A stretch of DNA of 64,000 bases from Hankyongella ginsenosidimutans (GTDB lineage Bacteria > Pseudomonadota > Alphaproteobacteria > Sphingomonadales > Sphingomonadaceae): NCBI RefSeq assembly GCF_005144965.1, contig NZ_CP039704.1, forward strand, positions 2,774,001 to 2,838,000, given 5' to 3'. Shown one piece after another: positions 32,715-43,146 of the stretch (its first letter is position 1; each line of letters begins with the position of its first letter). The notes under the pieces are model-generated. The model searched no databases. It had not been told where the DNA came from and worked only from the letters and a program-made list of their open reading frames with translations. Both the position numbers and the translations under genes were made by a program.

Positions 32715-34512
32715 ATGCGCAGCGTGCGGTATAGCCTTCTGGCGGCAACTCTGCTTGCCGGTGTGTCGAACCTCGCCCAGGCCCAGAGCGCCGAAGACGC
32801 AGCGGCGTTCGTCACCCAGGTGGAAAAGGAAGCCAGCGCCTTCAGCGACTATGCCGCCCGCATCGCCTGGGTGAACGCCACCTACATCATCGATGACACG
32901 GACTGGCTCACAGCCAAAGTCGGCGCTGAGGGCACCGAAATGAGCGTGCGCTGGGCCAAGGAGGCTGCCAAGTTCGACAAGACCCCGGCCTCAGCTACGA
33001 CGTGCGCCGCAAGCTCGACATCATGAAGCAAGGGATCGTCCTGCCCGCGCCTGCGACGCCGGGTGCCGCGCAGGAACTCTCGGAAATCGCAACGCGGCTG
33101 CAATCGACCTACGGCAAGGGCAAGGGCACCTTCGAGGGCAAGCCAACCTCCGGCAACGATCTGGAAGCGCTGATGCGCACCACGCGCAATCCGGCACTCA
33201 CCAAGGAGATGTGGGTCAGCTGGCACCAGGTCGGCGCCCCATGCGCCAGGACTACACACGCATGGTCGAGATCGCCAACACGGGTGCCAAGGAACTCGGC
33301 TTCAAGGACGTCGGCGCGATGTGGCGCGCGGGCTACGACATGCAGCCGGACGCCTTCACCGCCATGCTGGACCGTACCTGGGGCCAGGTAAAGCCGCTGT
33401 ACAATGCGCTGCACTGCTACACGCGGGCCAAGCTGAACGAGAAGTACGGCGATGCCGTGCAACCCAAGACCGGGCCGATCCGCGCCGACCTGCTCGGCAA
33501 CATGTGGGCGCAGGACTGGGGCGCGATCTACGATGTGGTGGCACCGCAAGGGGCCGGCGACATCGGCTACGACATCGGCGAACTGCTGAAGGCGCGCGGC
33601 GATGATCCCGTGAAGATGGTGAAAATCGGCGAGGGCTTCTACACCTCGCTCGGCTTCTCGCCACTGCCCGAGACCTTCTGGCAGCGCTCGCAGATCACCA
33701 AGCCCGCTGACCGGGAAGTGATCTGCCATGCCTCCGCCTGGAATGTGGACAACAAGGACGATCTGCGCATCAAGATGTGCACCAAGGTCAACGCGACCGA
33801 TTTCGTCACCATCCACCACGAACTCGGCCACAATTTCTACCAGCGCGCCTACAACAAGCAGCCGTATTTCTACCTCGGCGGTGCCAACGACGGCTTCCAT
33901 GAGGCGATCGGCGATTTCATCGCGCTGAGCGTCACGCCGGACTATCTCGTGAAGATCGACCTGCTCGACCCCGCCAAGGTGCCGGACGCCAGCAAGGACA
34001 TCGGCCTGCTGCTGCGCCAGGCGATGGAGAAGGTGCCGGGCCTGCCGTGGACCCTGCTGGTCGACAAATGGCGCTGGGGCGTGTTCGACGGCTCGACGCC
34101 GACGACCGCCTACAACAAGGCCTGGACTGACCTGCGGCTGAACTACATGGGTGTGACGCCGCCGGCCCCACGCTCGGAAGCGGACTTCGACCCCGGCCAA
34201 GTTCCACATCCCCGGCAACACGCCCTATGCGCGCTACTATCTTGCCCGCATCCTGCAGTTCCAATTCTATCAGGCCGCTTGCAAGCAGGCCGGCTGGAGC
34301 GGCCCGCTGCATCGCTGTTCCTTCTATGGCAACAAGCAGGTCGGCGAGAAGCTGAACGCCATGCTGGCGCTGGGCGCGTCAAGCCGTGGCCGGATGCGCT
34401 GGAAGCGTTCACCGGTACCCGCGAGATGGACGGCAGCGCCATCCTCGCCTACTTCGCACCGCTGAAAACCTGGCTCGACAAGCAGAACAAGGGCCGGCAG
34501 TGCGGCTGGTGA
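32715..34512 (+). CDS. Peptidase M2 (angiotensin-converting-enzyme-like dipeptidyl carboxypeptidase)
   Basis: A secreted zinc peptidase of family M2 that removes C-terminal dipeptides. Signal peptide SLLAATLLAGVSNLAQAQ. The zinc motif is TIHHELGHNFYQRAY with the downstream glutamate in GANDGFHEAIGDFIALS. Other family marks are WVNATYIIDDTDW, WHQVGAPMRQDYTR, AHMWAQDW-type LGNMWAQDWGAIYD and GFSPLPETFW. Frame changes near 32990, 33238, 34198 and 34380; repaired length about 600 aa, the size of single-domain bacterial ACE. M2 enzymes are unevenly spread among bacteria. The next gene is another secreted peptidase. Confidence 0.92.
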
Positions 34513-34630
34513 TCAAAAATCACCATTTGAAGGTAAGCACATAGCCCAAGTGTCATATGCAGATAATACGGTTGACCGCGCGCCTTGGTCGCAGCAGAAT
34601 GCGCGCGCTCACAAAAGTATGAGGTTTTCC

Positions 34631-37267
34631 ATGATCCGCCGTCTGATTCCAGCCGCCCTGCTGCTGTGCTGCGCCAATGCTGCGCTGGCGGCGGAACCGG
34701 CCGTGCCGCGCGGCCAGCTATCGGATGCGGTACAGCCCGCCAGCTACGACCTGTTTCTGACCGTCGACCCAGCACAGGAGCGGTTCAGCGGCGTGACCAC
34801 CATCACGGTCGACATCAAGACGCCGCAGCCGTTCATCTGGCTGCATGGCCTGGGTCTGTCGGTTTCGGAGGCCACGATCACCCAGGGCGGCAAGACCATC
34901 AAGGCGCGCTACACCGAGGCGGAGCCGGTGACCGGCGTCGCCCGGCTCGACCTCGCCAGCATGCCGGCGGCAGGGGCCGCAACCATCCGCATCGCCTATA
35001 CCGCGCCGTACCGGGAAGGCGCGGAGGGCCTCTATCGCACTGAGGTCGCCGGCAAATGGTACGGCTTCACCCAGATGGAGCCGATCGACGGCCGTCGCAT
35101 GTTCCCGAGTTTCGATGAGCCGCGCTTCAAGACGCCGTTCACCGTCTCGGTCAGCACGCCGACCGGCAACAAGGTGGTCGCCAATGCGCCGCTGGCGAAG
35201 ACAACGCCGCAGAACCACGGCATGACCCTTTTCAGCTTCGCGCCGACCAAGCCCCTGCCCACCTACCTCGTGGCGCTGGCGGTCGGTCCGCTCGATATCG
35301 TCGAGGAGCTATTCCCCAGCGCCGTGCGCAAGACGGCGGTGCCGTTCCGCGGCGTCGCCACCGAAGGCCAGGGCTCACGCCTTGCCTACGCCCTTCAGCA
35401 CACGCCGAAGCATGTGGCGCTGCTGGAGGACTATTTCGGCATCCCTACCCATACGAAAAGCTGGACATCATCGCCTCGCCGCAAATGGGCGGCGCGATGG
35501 AGAACGCTGGTGCCATCATTTACAACGACAACCTGATCCTGCTGAACCCGAACGCGCCGATCCAGCAGCAGCGGTCGTTCGGGATCGTCAGCGCGCACGA
35601 ACTGGCGCACCACTGGTTCGGCGATCTGGTGACGCCGGCCTGGTGGACCGACATCTGGCTGAACGAGAGTTTTGCCGAATGGATGGGTGTGAAGGCCAGC
35701 CACCTCTGGCGACCCGACCTCGGCATCTCGACCGGCCTGACTGCGGATGCGCTGGGCGCAATGAGCATCGACTCGCGCAAGGCCGGCCGGCCAATCTACC
35801 AGCCAGTCACCGACAACACCCAGATCGCCAGCACCTTCGACGGCATCACCTACGAAAAGCGCCGGCGTGCTGGCGATGATCGAAAGCTACATGGGGCCAG
35901 AGAAGTTCCAGGCCGGCGTGCGCAAGCATCTGCGCGCGCATGCGCATGGAAACGCCACTGCCAGCCAGTTCTTCGCCGCCATGGCGGATGCCGCCGGCGA
36001 CCCGCAGGTGCTGAGCGCTTTCAAATCCTTCATCGAGCAGGAAGGCGTGCCACTGGTGACCGTCGCACGCAGCGCCGACGGCAAGCAACTGACCCTGCGT
36101 CAGGCGCGGTACCGCCCGGTCGGCTCGGCCATTCAGCCCGGCCAGACCTGGGTCATCCCGTTCTGCGCCAAATTCTACGCCGGCGCGCAATCGACCAAGA
36201 CCTGCACGATCATGACCGGCACTGAGGCGACGCTCGCGGTCCCTGCGGGCTTCGAGCAGGCGGCCGTGATGCCGAATGCGGACGGCGCGGGCTACTATCG
36301 GTTTGCGCTCGGTGCCGACGATCAGGCGAAACTGCTGGCGCTCGGCGTTCAACTGCCGGACCGCGAGGCCCTGGCGCTCGCCGACAGCCTGCAGGCCGCC
36401 TTCGACGCCAACGTGACGACGTTCGACGCGCTGGGCGCGGCTGCACAGGCGCTGGTCGGCCACAAGGAGCGCCGCGCCGCGCTCTGGCTACCGGGAAGCC
36501 TGGCCGAACTGGACCGCCAGACGCTCTCTGGCGCGGCATCCGCCGCCCTGAAGGCCCGGATCGGCGGCATGCTGAAGCCGGAACTGGCGAAGCTCGGCTT
36601 CGATCCCCGTGCCGGTGCGCACCGCAGCGAACCAGCCGACCGGCAGGCCTTGCGCCAGACGCTGGTCGCCGGGCTGTTTTTCGATGCTGAAGACGACGGC
36701 ATCACCAAAACCCTGGCGGATGCCGCGCAAGCCTCGCTGGCCAACGCCGATGCGCTGGATGTCGGCTTCCGCGCCACCGCCTGGTCGGCTGGCGTGAAGG
36801 CGCTCGGCAAGCCGTTCGCCAGCCAGCTCGCCGCCCGGCTGCTCGAGGGCAAGGACAGCTATGAGCGCGCCCATGCCGCCTTCGCGCTCGGCCACACGCA
36901 GGACCTGGCGCTCGCTGCGGAAATGCGCGCTCTGGCACTCGACAAGCGCCTGCGCTTCCAGGAGTCGCTCTCGATCATCGGCAGCCAGTTCGAGGGGCCG
37001 GCGACACGCAGCGCAGCCTGGGCCTGGTTCAAGGAGAACGCCAGCGTGATGTTCGACCGCCTGCCCGGGTTCAGCCAGCCGCGCCTGATCGAGATCGCGC
37101 AGGGCTTCTGCACGCCGGAGCAGCGGGCAGACGTCGCCAGCTTCTTCCCGGCCTGGATCGCCAAGCTCGGCGGCGGCAAGCTGGAACTCGAGCGCACGCT
37201 GGAATCGATCGACCTGTGCCTCGCCCGCAAGGCGGCCCATGGGGCAGAACTTGCCAGCCTGAACTAA
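34631..37267 (+). CDS. M1-family zinc aminopeptidase, secreted
   Basis: A large aminopeptidase (about 878 aa after repair) of the M1 family. Signal peptide LIPAALLLCCANAALAA. The N-terminal beta domain carries PASYDLFLTVDPAQERFSG. The exopeptidase motif is PQMGGAMENAGAIIY, the zinc site SAHELAHHWFGDLVTPAWW with the third ligand in LNESFAEWMG, and the catalytic-side tyrosine in FDGITYEKGA. The C-terminal half is an ERAP1-like helical repeat. Frame changes near 35450 and 35865. It lies 118 bases behind the M2 peptidase; together they could degrade peptides from both ends in the periplasm. Confidence 0.93.
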
Positions 37268-37293
37268 GGCTGCGGCAAGAGGGACGATGCGGC

Positions 37294-38375
37294 ATGACAG
37301 ATTTTGATATCTCCACCATGCCGCCGCCGTTCGCGCCGGGCGGGCCTAATCCGCGTGAGCGCGGCGGCGGCCACCATGCGGGTCACGCAGGCGAACCCTG
37401 CAAGAACTGCGATACCGTGCTGCAGGGGAATACTGCCATGCCTGCGGCCAGCCGGGACATCTGCACCGCACCGCGTTTGCGGTGTTCGAGGACTTCATCC
37501 ACGGCATCGCCCATCTGGACGGCCGGACCTGGAAGACCCTGCCGCGCCTCGTCTTCCAACCCGGCCGGCTGACCCGCGAGTATATCGAGGGCAAGCGCGC
37601 CCGCTATGTGCCGCCGATGGCGCTGTTCCTGTTCACCATCTTCACCATGTTCATCGTGTTCGCCTTCACCGGCGGCCCGGCGGAGGTCAATCCGGTGGCG
37701 GGGGTGCAAAATGGCGTCGCGCAAAACCCATGAGTCCGGCGGACAAGGCTCAGGCCCGCGCAGACCTTCAGAGGGAGCTGGAGAAAGCCAAAGCCTCAGG
37801 CGACAAGATCGGCGCAGGCGCCATACAGAGCGGCATCGACGGCCTCGACATCACCGACGCCGGAAGCGACGAAAACCTTGTCGATCTGCTGAAGAAATCG
37901 ATGAAAGCGGGCAAGCTCAATGTCAGAACCGGTAACGCACACTGGGACGATAAAATAAAACACAAGATGGAAAACCCGGACCTGCTGATCTACAAGCTGC
38001 AGAACACCGCCTATAAATTCTCGTTTCTGCTGGTGCCGATCTCCGCGCCGTTCATCTGGCTGATGTTCGCCTGGCGGCGTGGGTTTCGCCTGTACGATCA
38101 CGTGGTGTTTTCGCTGTATTCGCTGTCCTTCATGTCCATCCTGTTCATTCTTGCCACCTTGCTGAACCGACTCGGCGACTATCTGCCCATTCCCGACAAT
38201 GCGTGGCTGGCGCTGTTTTTGCACCGGTCGTGCACATCTATGCGCAGTTGATGGGGCCTATCGGCTCGGCTGGTTCGGCGCGCTCTGGCGCACCGGCTAC
38301 GTGACCATGATCATGGCCCCGATCGCCATCACCCTGTTCATCGTCGCCATTTTCCTGCTCGGCGCGCTCGGGTGA
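37294..38375 (+). CDS. DUF3667 membrane protein, frameshifted
   Basis: A membrane protein of about 360 aa. The N-terminal region has a zinc-ribbon-like pair [10 protein letters not shown] and (after a frameshift near 37430) CHACGQ, then [40 protein letters not shown] and a first hydrophobic segment. The middle is a charged linker. The C-terminal half has several membrane helices ([53 protein letters not shown]). This arrangement (CxxC, CxxCGQ, RxYVxP) is that of DUF3667; function unknown. Further frame changes lie near 37735 and 38220. Confidence 0.78.
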
Positions 38376-38382
38376 TGGGCGG

Positions 38383-38460
<78 letters not shown>

Positions 38461-38550
38461 ACACGACCGGCTGTAACGGGGTGCGCTGCCGATTGCAACG
38501 CCCGGCGCAGGCGCTAAAACGGTCGGGTCGCTGAATCCGGGAGTTAAGCG

Positions 38551-38950
38551 TTGGCCTATTATCTGGTGAAGTCGGAGCCGGACGCCTGGTCCTGGGAGCA
38601 ACAGTGCGCCGGCGGCGACGTGCCCTGGAGCGGCGTCAGGAACCCGCAGGCGCTGGGCACCATGCGCCAGATGCAGGTGGGGACGAAGCCTTCTTCTACC
38701 ATTCCAACGTCGGCAAGGAGATCGTCGGGCTGGTGCGGGTCACCCGCAGCTACTACCCGGACCCGGACGACCCGAAATCCGGCCTGGTTGACGTGCGGGC
38801 GGTCGGCCCCTGCCCCGCCCGGTTTCGCTCGCCGCCATCAAGGCCGAGCCGCGCCTTGCCCATATCGGCCTGGTCCGCCAGTCCCGCCTCTCCGTCATGC
38901 CGCTCGACGATGCCGCCGCCGCCCTGCTCAGGCAGATGGGCGGACTGTAG
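38551..38950 (+). CDS. EVE-domain protein
   Basis: A small protein of about 133 aa starting at TTG (38551) after GGGAG, with MAYYLVKSEPDAWSWEQQ as the first residues. This is the start of the EVE fold (PUA-like; thymocyte nuclear protein 1 family), which binds modified bases in nucleic acids. Also seen are VPWSGVRNPQALGTMRQM, AFFYHSNVGKEIVGLVRVTR and RLAHIGLVRQSRLSVMPL. Frame changes near 38680 and 38815. The stop shares one base with the GTG start of the next gene. Confidence 0.88.
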
Positions 38951-39498
38951 TGGCCGCTTCATGGCTGCCGGCAATCGTCACTGCAGTGCTTCTTGCGACT
39001 TCGCATGAAGCGTCCGGGCAGGATGAAGAACGCACGCCCCTTGCGCCATGCCTCAGTTTATCGCCGCTTGATGCCACACCGCTTGAAGCACACCGCTACC
39101 TGGGCAAGGACTTTGCCGAGGTCGATGCCCATAGTATTTTCGCGACCGAGATCGGCAAGCTTCCCGTGAGCACCCTCATTACAGCGCATACTTATGTGCT
39201 GATACTTAAAATCAAGCGGTTCGAGACCTCAGGCTACATTGGGTTCGGAAAGCATGCCGCGGGCGAAGTTACTGCATCGGTTACTGATCGTGCCGGCGCG
39301 CACGTCGATCAATTCTCGACTACGTGCTTCGCCAAGGCGCCATTGACGATCGCAAGCCCGGATACACGAATCCGCTCTGCTGCCAGATTATGCCTTCTTG
39401 ACGCAGGCAAGGCGCTCGCAAGCTGGCTTGGCGAGCGCCTTGGGCCAACCTGCATGTGGCGCGAAGTAGAAACGCCGCAAACCTTTACGAACCGGTGA
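38950..39498 (+). CDS. Secreted protein of unknown function
   Basis: A 182-aa protein beginning at a GTG that overlaps the EVE stop by one base. The first 22 residues (WLPAIVTAVLLATSHEASG) form a signal peptide. The mature part has no motif I recognise; it is mixed alpha/beta with three cysteines. Base composition is close to that of its neighbours, and the AT-rich tract begins right behind its stop. I cannot assign a function. Confidence 0.55.
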   Translation: MAASWLPAIVTAVLLATSHEASGQDEERTPLAPCLSLSPLDATPLEAHRYLGKDFAEVDAHSIFATEIGKLPVSTLITAHTYVLILKIKRFETSGYIGFGKHAAGEVTASVTDRAGAHVDQFSTTCFAKAPLTIASPDTRIRSAARLCLLDAGKALASWLGERLGPTCMWREVETPQTFTNR

Positions 39499-39682
39499 GA
39501 CCGACTAACATATTTACATACTGATGGCATTTGGGTAAAAAAATTTATACATTTTTCAATAGCATTGGATCAATAGACAGCTTGCAAAAGATAAATCTTA
39601 TTAATAACCTATACAGTTACGCGTTGGGGCAAAAATAACAGCTACCCATACAGATGATGCATGGGCAAACATGAGGCAAGAA

Positions 39683-40102
39683 ATGAAAAAATATAATAAT
39701 CGCCACGTTTTTACTTAATTTTTCCATGAATCCAGCCTTTGCAGAGGAGCAAAAAATAATCTGACTCATGGGCAAGTTCAAATTACACTTAAGGTTGGGG
39801 AAACAACCCAGCTTGATGTTATCAACACATTTGGTTCACCTAATATAACAACCATAGATGGTTCTGGACAAGAAGTGTGGGTTTACAATAGACACGCTAC
39901 TGTTTCAGAACAGAATAACTCTTCGTTTTCAATAGGCCTCCTTTTTGGAGGTGCTGGTGAGCCGCTGGCCGGTGGAACTGGCGGAGGGATTGGAAAATCA
40001 AAATCAGGCTTTGAACAGACTACTCGAGAAATGACACTGATTATAAAATTTGACAAAAACAAAATTGTAAGTGACTTTAAAAGTAGAAGTAGTTCATTTT
40101 GA
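39683..40102 (+). CDS. Exported SmpA/OmlA (BamE)-like protein, frameshifted
   Basis: After two one-base repairs in A runs (near 39692 and 39757) the frame reads MKKIIIATFLLNFSMNPAFA, a signal peptide, then NLTHGQVQITLKVGETTQLD, VINTFGSPNITTIDGSGQEV and WVYNRHA. The pattern GQVQxxLKVG...VxxxFGSPN...GxExWxY is that of the SmpA/OmlA fold. A Gly-rich stretch (LLFGGAGEPLAGGTGGGIGK) follows, then a soluble end IIKFDKNKIVSDFKSRSSSF. About 139 aa. The GAGGCAAG ahead of the ATG is a plausible ribosome site. Base use is very unlike the rest of the window. Confidence 0.6.
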
Positions 40103-40133
40103 CCAACAAGGGGAGACGGAATGTGACTTTAAA

Positions 40134-40627
40134 ATGAACAAAAAATAAAAATTGCAGGCATTTTACTTTTTATTTCACCTCTAATAGCGTGCGAATCCAC
40201 TAATACAGTAAGGCCTAATACTTTAAGTGGACTGCAGTTACAGCAGTTACAGCAGAGAGAATATGAGGTAAAAAAGAAGTAGTATTTGCTTCTGTGGTTA
40301 GCGTACTGCAAGATACTGGATATATAATTGAGGCTGCTGATTTGCAGACTGGTCTCATTACTGCTAAAAGTCCCAGCTCAAGCAATCTAACTTATAATCC
40401 ATTTTAGGATTTGGCCGAAAAATAAATCAACACGAGTTTCCGCATTCATTGAATCACTTAATGGAATAGTCACAAAAGTCAGATTAAATTTCGTATCTGC
40501 AGAAGGAAAATCGCAGGGATATGGCCTCAATAGTCAAGTAGATACACCCATAGAAGATGCTGCTGTTTATAGAAACGCCTTTGAGAAAATAGAAAGTTCT
40601 ATATTTATTAGACAGTCTACACAATGA
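40134..40627 (+). CDS. Predicted lipoprotein, frameshifted
   Basis: With one base added in each of three homopolymers (A run near 40140, A run near 40272, T run near 40406) the frame gives MNKKIKIAGILLFISPLIAC, a lipoprotein signal ending in the lipobox cysteine, then a domain with VVFASVVSVLQDTGYIIEAA and DLQTGLITAKS. That VLQDxGYxIExAD..TGLITA pattern occurs in small lipoproteins I have seen next to SmpA-like genes, but I cannot name the family. Length about 165 aa. It follows the SmpA-like gene by 31 bases and shares its AT-rich composition, so the pair probably moved together. Confidence 0.55.
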
Positions 40628-40688
40628 ATTTTACTTTACATCGTGATGACTTTATGTTGACTTGTGCGCCATCGCGTGTTTAGCTGTG

Positions 40689-40750
40689 CCGCTCACCCAG
40701 ATCTGGAGAAAGTGGTGAGCGGATCGTGGTTTTGTCCGAGTTCACCACGA
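40689..40750. repeat. Two REP-like hairpins
   Basis: Two adjacent stems: CCGCTCACC/GGTGAGCGG (40689-40697 with 40714-40722) and TCGTGGT/ACCACGA (40724-40730 with 40744-40750). The arms are close to those of the REP-like hairpin at 1771-1833 but arranged as separate stems. They lie in the 200-base gap between the AT-rich island and the first insertion sequence; I see no gene there. Confidence 0.5.
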
Positions 40751-40830
40751 GTGGACTTTACATAGCCTACTCCAGTAAGGGTCGGAATGACGATCCCATC
40801 CAATGTCATCAGACTCTATTTGCTATGATA

Positions 40831-41597
40831 CTAGGCCGTGGACTCATTAGCTGCGATCCATAGGCGAGTTGAGAAGAGTTTGGCAGCGGCGAGGAAGTTG
40901 TCGGCGCGTTTGTCGTATCGCGTGGCCAAGCCTCTGGCGTGCTTGAGTTTTCCGAAGAAGCGCTCGATCAGGTTGCGATAGCGGTAGAGGAAGGAGCTGA
41001 AGGCGAAGCCCTTCTTGCGGTTGGCCTTTGGCGGGATGTTGGCGAAGCTGCCGCGCGCCTCGACCTTGTCGCGGATGGCGTCGCTGTCATAGGCCTTGTC
41101 GGCGAGGAAAATGCTGCCTTCCGGCACGACCTCGAGCAGCGGATCGGCCTGTTGGCAATCGCTCGCCTGTCCTTCGGAGAGGTGCAACTCGACCGGTAAT
41201 CCCCGGCCATCGACCAGCGCGTGGATCTTGGTCGTCAGACCGCCCCGGAACGTCCCATGCAGCGATTTGGGTCCCCTTTTAGGGTCGCACCGTGCTGGTG
41301 GACCCGGATCGAGGAACTGTCGATCATCACCAGTTCGCCGTCGAAAGCCCGGGAAACCGCCGCCAGAAGCCGATCCCACACCCCCGCCTTGCGCCAGCGC
41401 ACGAACCGGTTGTAACAGGTCGTGTAAGGCCCATAGCGCTCGGGAATATCAGCCCAGGGACTGCCCGTGCGAAAGCGCCACAATATCCCGTTGATGACCC
41501 GCCGATCATCCACCCGAGGCACGCCACGGCTCTTGTTCGGAAGCAACGGCTCAATCACCGACCACTCGAAATCTGTCAGGTCAAAACGACGGCGCAT
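40831..41597 (-). CDS. IS5-family transposase, copy 1 (frame broken at about 41247)
   Basis: A DDE transposase of about 255 aa. The N-terminal part begins MRRRFDLTDFEWSVIEPLLP and has the DUF4096-type domain; the DDE part shows the first Asp in GELVMIDSSSIRVHQHGA, the second in FLADKAYDSDAIR and the Glu in YRYRNLIERFFGKLKHARGL. The reading frame breaks at about 41247, where this copy has one G fewer than copy 2 (after CMGRS). The TAG stop is formed by the CTAG target sequence outside the element. Confidence 0.85.
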
Positions 41598-41669
41598 ATC
41601 CAAGGCTCCTTTCCCGAACCTTGAATCAATCACTTGCCGTCCGCGCAAGCCAGTTTATGAGTTTACGGC
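40835..41669 (-). mobile_element. IS5-family insertion sequence, copy 1
   Basis: An 835-bp element with imperfect terminal inverted repeats GGCCGTGGACTCATTA (left) and GGCCGTAAACTCATAA (right, reverse complement), including the G of the flanking CTAG. CTAG occurs at 40831-40834 and 41670-41673, consistent with a target duplication. It carries one transposase gene on the minus strand. The size, ends and CTAG target fit the IS427 group. Copy 2 follows directly and is nearly identical. Confidence 0.9.
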
Positions 41670-42436
41670 CTAGGCCGTGGACTCATTAGCTGCGATCCAT
41701 AGGCGAGTTGAGAAGAGTTTGGCAGCGGCGAGGAAGTTGTCGGCGCGTTTGTCGTATCGCGTGGCCAAGCCTCTGGCGTGCTTGAGTTTTCCGAAGAAGC
41801 GCTCGATCAGGTTGCGATAGCGGTAGAGGAAGGAGCTGAAGGCGAAGCCCTTCTTGCGGTTGGCCTTTGGCGGGATGTTGGCGAAGCTGCCGCGCGCCTC
41901 GACCTTGTCGCGGATGGCGTCGCTGTCATAGGCCTTGTCGGCGAGGAAAATGCTGCCTTCCGGCACGACCTCGAGCAGCGGATCGGCCTGTTGGCAATCG
42001 CTCGCCTGTCCTTCGGAGAGGTGCAACTCGACCGGTAATCCCCGGCCATCGACCAGCGCGTGGATCTTGGTCGTCAGACCGCCCCGGGAACGTCCCATGC
42101 AGCGATTTGGGTCCCCTTTTAGGGTCGCACCGTGCTGGTGGACCCGGATCGAGGAACTGTCGATCATCACCAGTTCGCCGTCGAAAGCCCGGGAAACCGC
42201 CGCCAGAAGCCGATCCCACACCCCGCCTTGCGCCAGCGCACGAACCGGTTGTAACAGGTCGTGTAAGGCCCATAGCGCTCGGGAATATCAGCCCAGGGAC
42301 TGCCCGTGCGAAAGCGCCACAATATCCCGTTGATGACCCGCCGATCATCCACCCGAGGCACGCCACGGCTCTTGTTCGGAAGCAACGGCTCAATCACCGA
42401 CCACTCGAAATCTGTCAGGTCAAAACGACGGCGCAT
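41670..42436 (-). CDS. IS5-family transposase, copy 2 (frame broken at about 42221)
   Basis: The same transposase as copy 1. Here the join after CMGRS is in frame (CMGRSRGGLTTKIHALVDG), but the upstream part breaks at about 42221, where the copy has one G fewer than copy 1 in the run before TGTGGGATCGG. Taking the better reading of each copy gives one uninterrupted protein. Again the stop TAG comes from the adjoining CTAG. Confidence 0.85.
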
Positions 42437-42508
42437 ATCCAAGGCTCCTTTCCCGAACCTTGAATCAATCACTTGCCGTCCGCGCAAGCCAGTTTATGAG
42501 TTTACGGC
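41674..42508 (-). mobile_element. IS5-family insertion sequence, copy 2 (tandem)
   Basis: A second 835-bp copy in the same orientation, joined to copy 1 by a single CTAG (41670-41673) and followed by CTAG at 42509-42512. By eye it differs from copy 1 only by one-base indels at two homopolymers (near 42086 and 42221). Tandem copies sharing one target sequence can come from insertion into the CTAG at an existing element's edge or from a dimer or circle intermediate. Confidence 0.9.
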
Positions 42509-42646
42509 CTAGGATACACGGAGTGACCAAAACCTAGAAGCTTCGCACCTGCCTACGTAGCCGCTCCCCAGGCGGCGTTGCTTTTCCGGCTGTTTGCTGC
42601 GGGAGCGATGCGGTAGAGCGTGGAGGAAATTCCTGCAGGCCGCCTC

Positions 42647-43143
42647 ATGACCGCGAACCCCGTCGACCTTGCGCACATCATCCAATTGGCGATTGCGCCG
42701 GTGTTTCTGCTCGCCGGCATCGGATCGATGCTGAACGTCATGAGCGTCCGGCTTGGCCGCGTGATCGATCGCGCCCGTATCCTGGAGGAGCGCGCGGTGG
42801 TCTATCATGGCCATCTGCCGGAGGACCTGCGGCTGGAATTGCAGGTGCTCAGCCGGCGCATGACGCTGGCGCACAGCGCCATCAGCCTGGGCACGGCCTC
42901 TGCCCTGTTCGTCTGCGTGCTGGTCGCCCTGCTGTTTCTCTCCGGCCTGACCGGCAGCAACCTGGGCGCCTGGTCGCCGTCGCCTTCATTCTGGCGATGA
43001 GCCTTTTGGCGCTTGGCCTCACCCTGTTCCTGATCGAGATGTATATCGCCACCCGCTCCGTGCGCGTGCGCCGCGACCTGCTCATGGAGGCGCACGCGAC
43101 GCGGACTGACGATCCTGCACCGCCGCCAACAGGGAGGGACTGA
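42647..43143 (+). CDS. DUF2721 membrane protein
   Basis: A small inner-membrane protein of about 165 aa with one frameshift near 42968. It starts at MTANPVDLAHIIQLAIAPVF and shows the DUF2721 pattern: an N-terminal helix (VFLLAGIGSMLNVMSVRLGR), RVIDRARILEE, a soluble middle, and two C-terminal helices (ALFVCVLVALLFLSGL; AFILAMSLLALGLTLFLIEM). Function unknown. An ATG 27 bases upstream is also open. It is followed by a zinc peptidase gene three bases later. Confidence 0.8.
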
Positions 43144-43146
43144 GCG

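Larger units (their letters stand above)
39499..40640. other. AT-rich genomic island
   Basis: From just after 39498 the sequence turns strongly AT-rich with long A and T runs, in sharp contrast to the high-GC DNA on both sides, and returns to high GC near 40640. It holds two small envelope genes (39683-40102 and 40134-40627). The 184 bases before the first gene contain no gene; they hold AT-rich promoter-like sequence such as TTGCAA and TATACA, but I cannot place a promoter. It lies between a tRNA-Pro neighbourhood and a pair of insertion sequences, so it was probably acquired by transfer. Confidence 0.75.
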
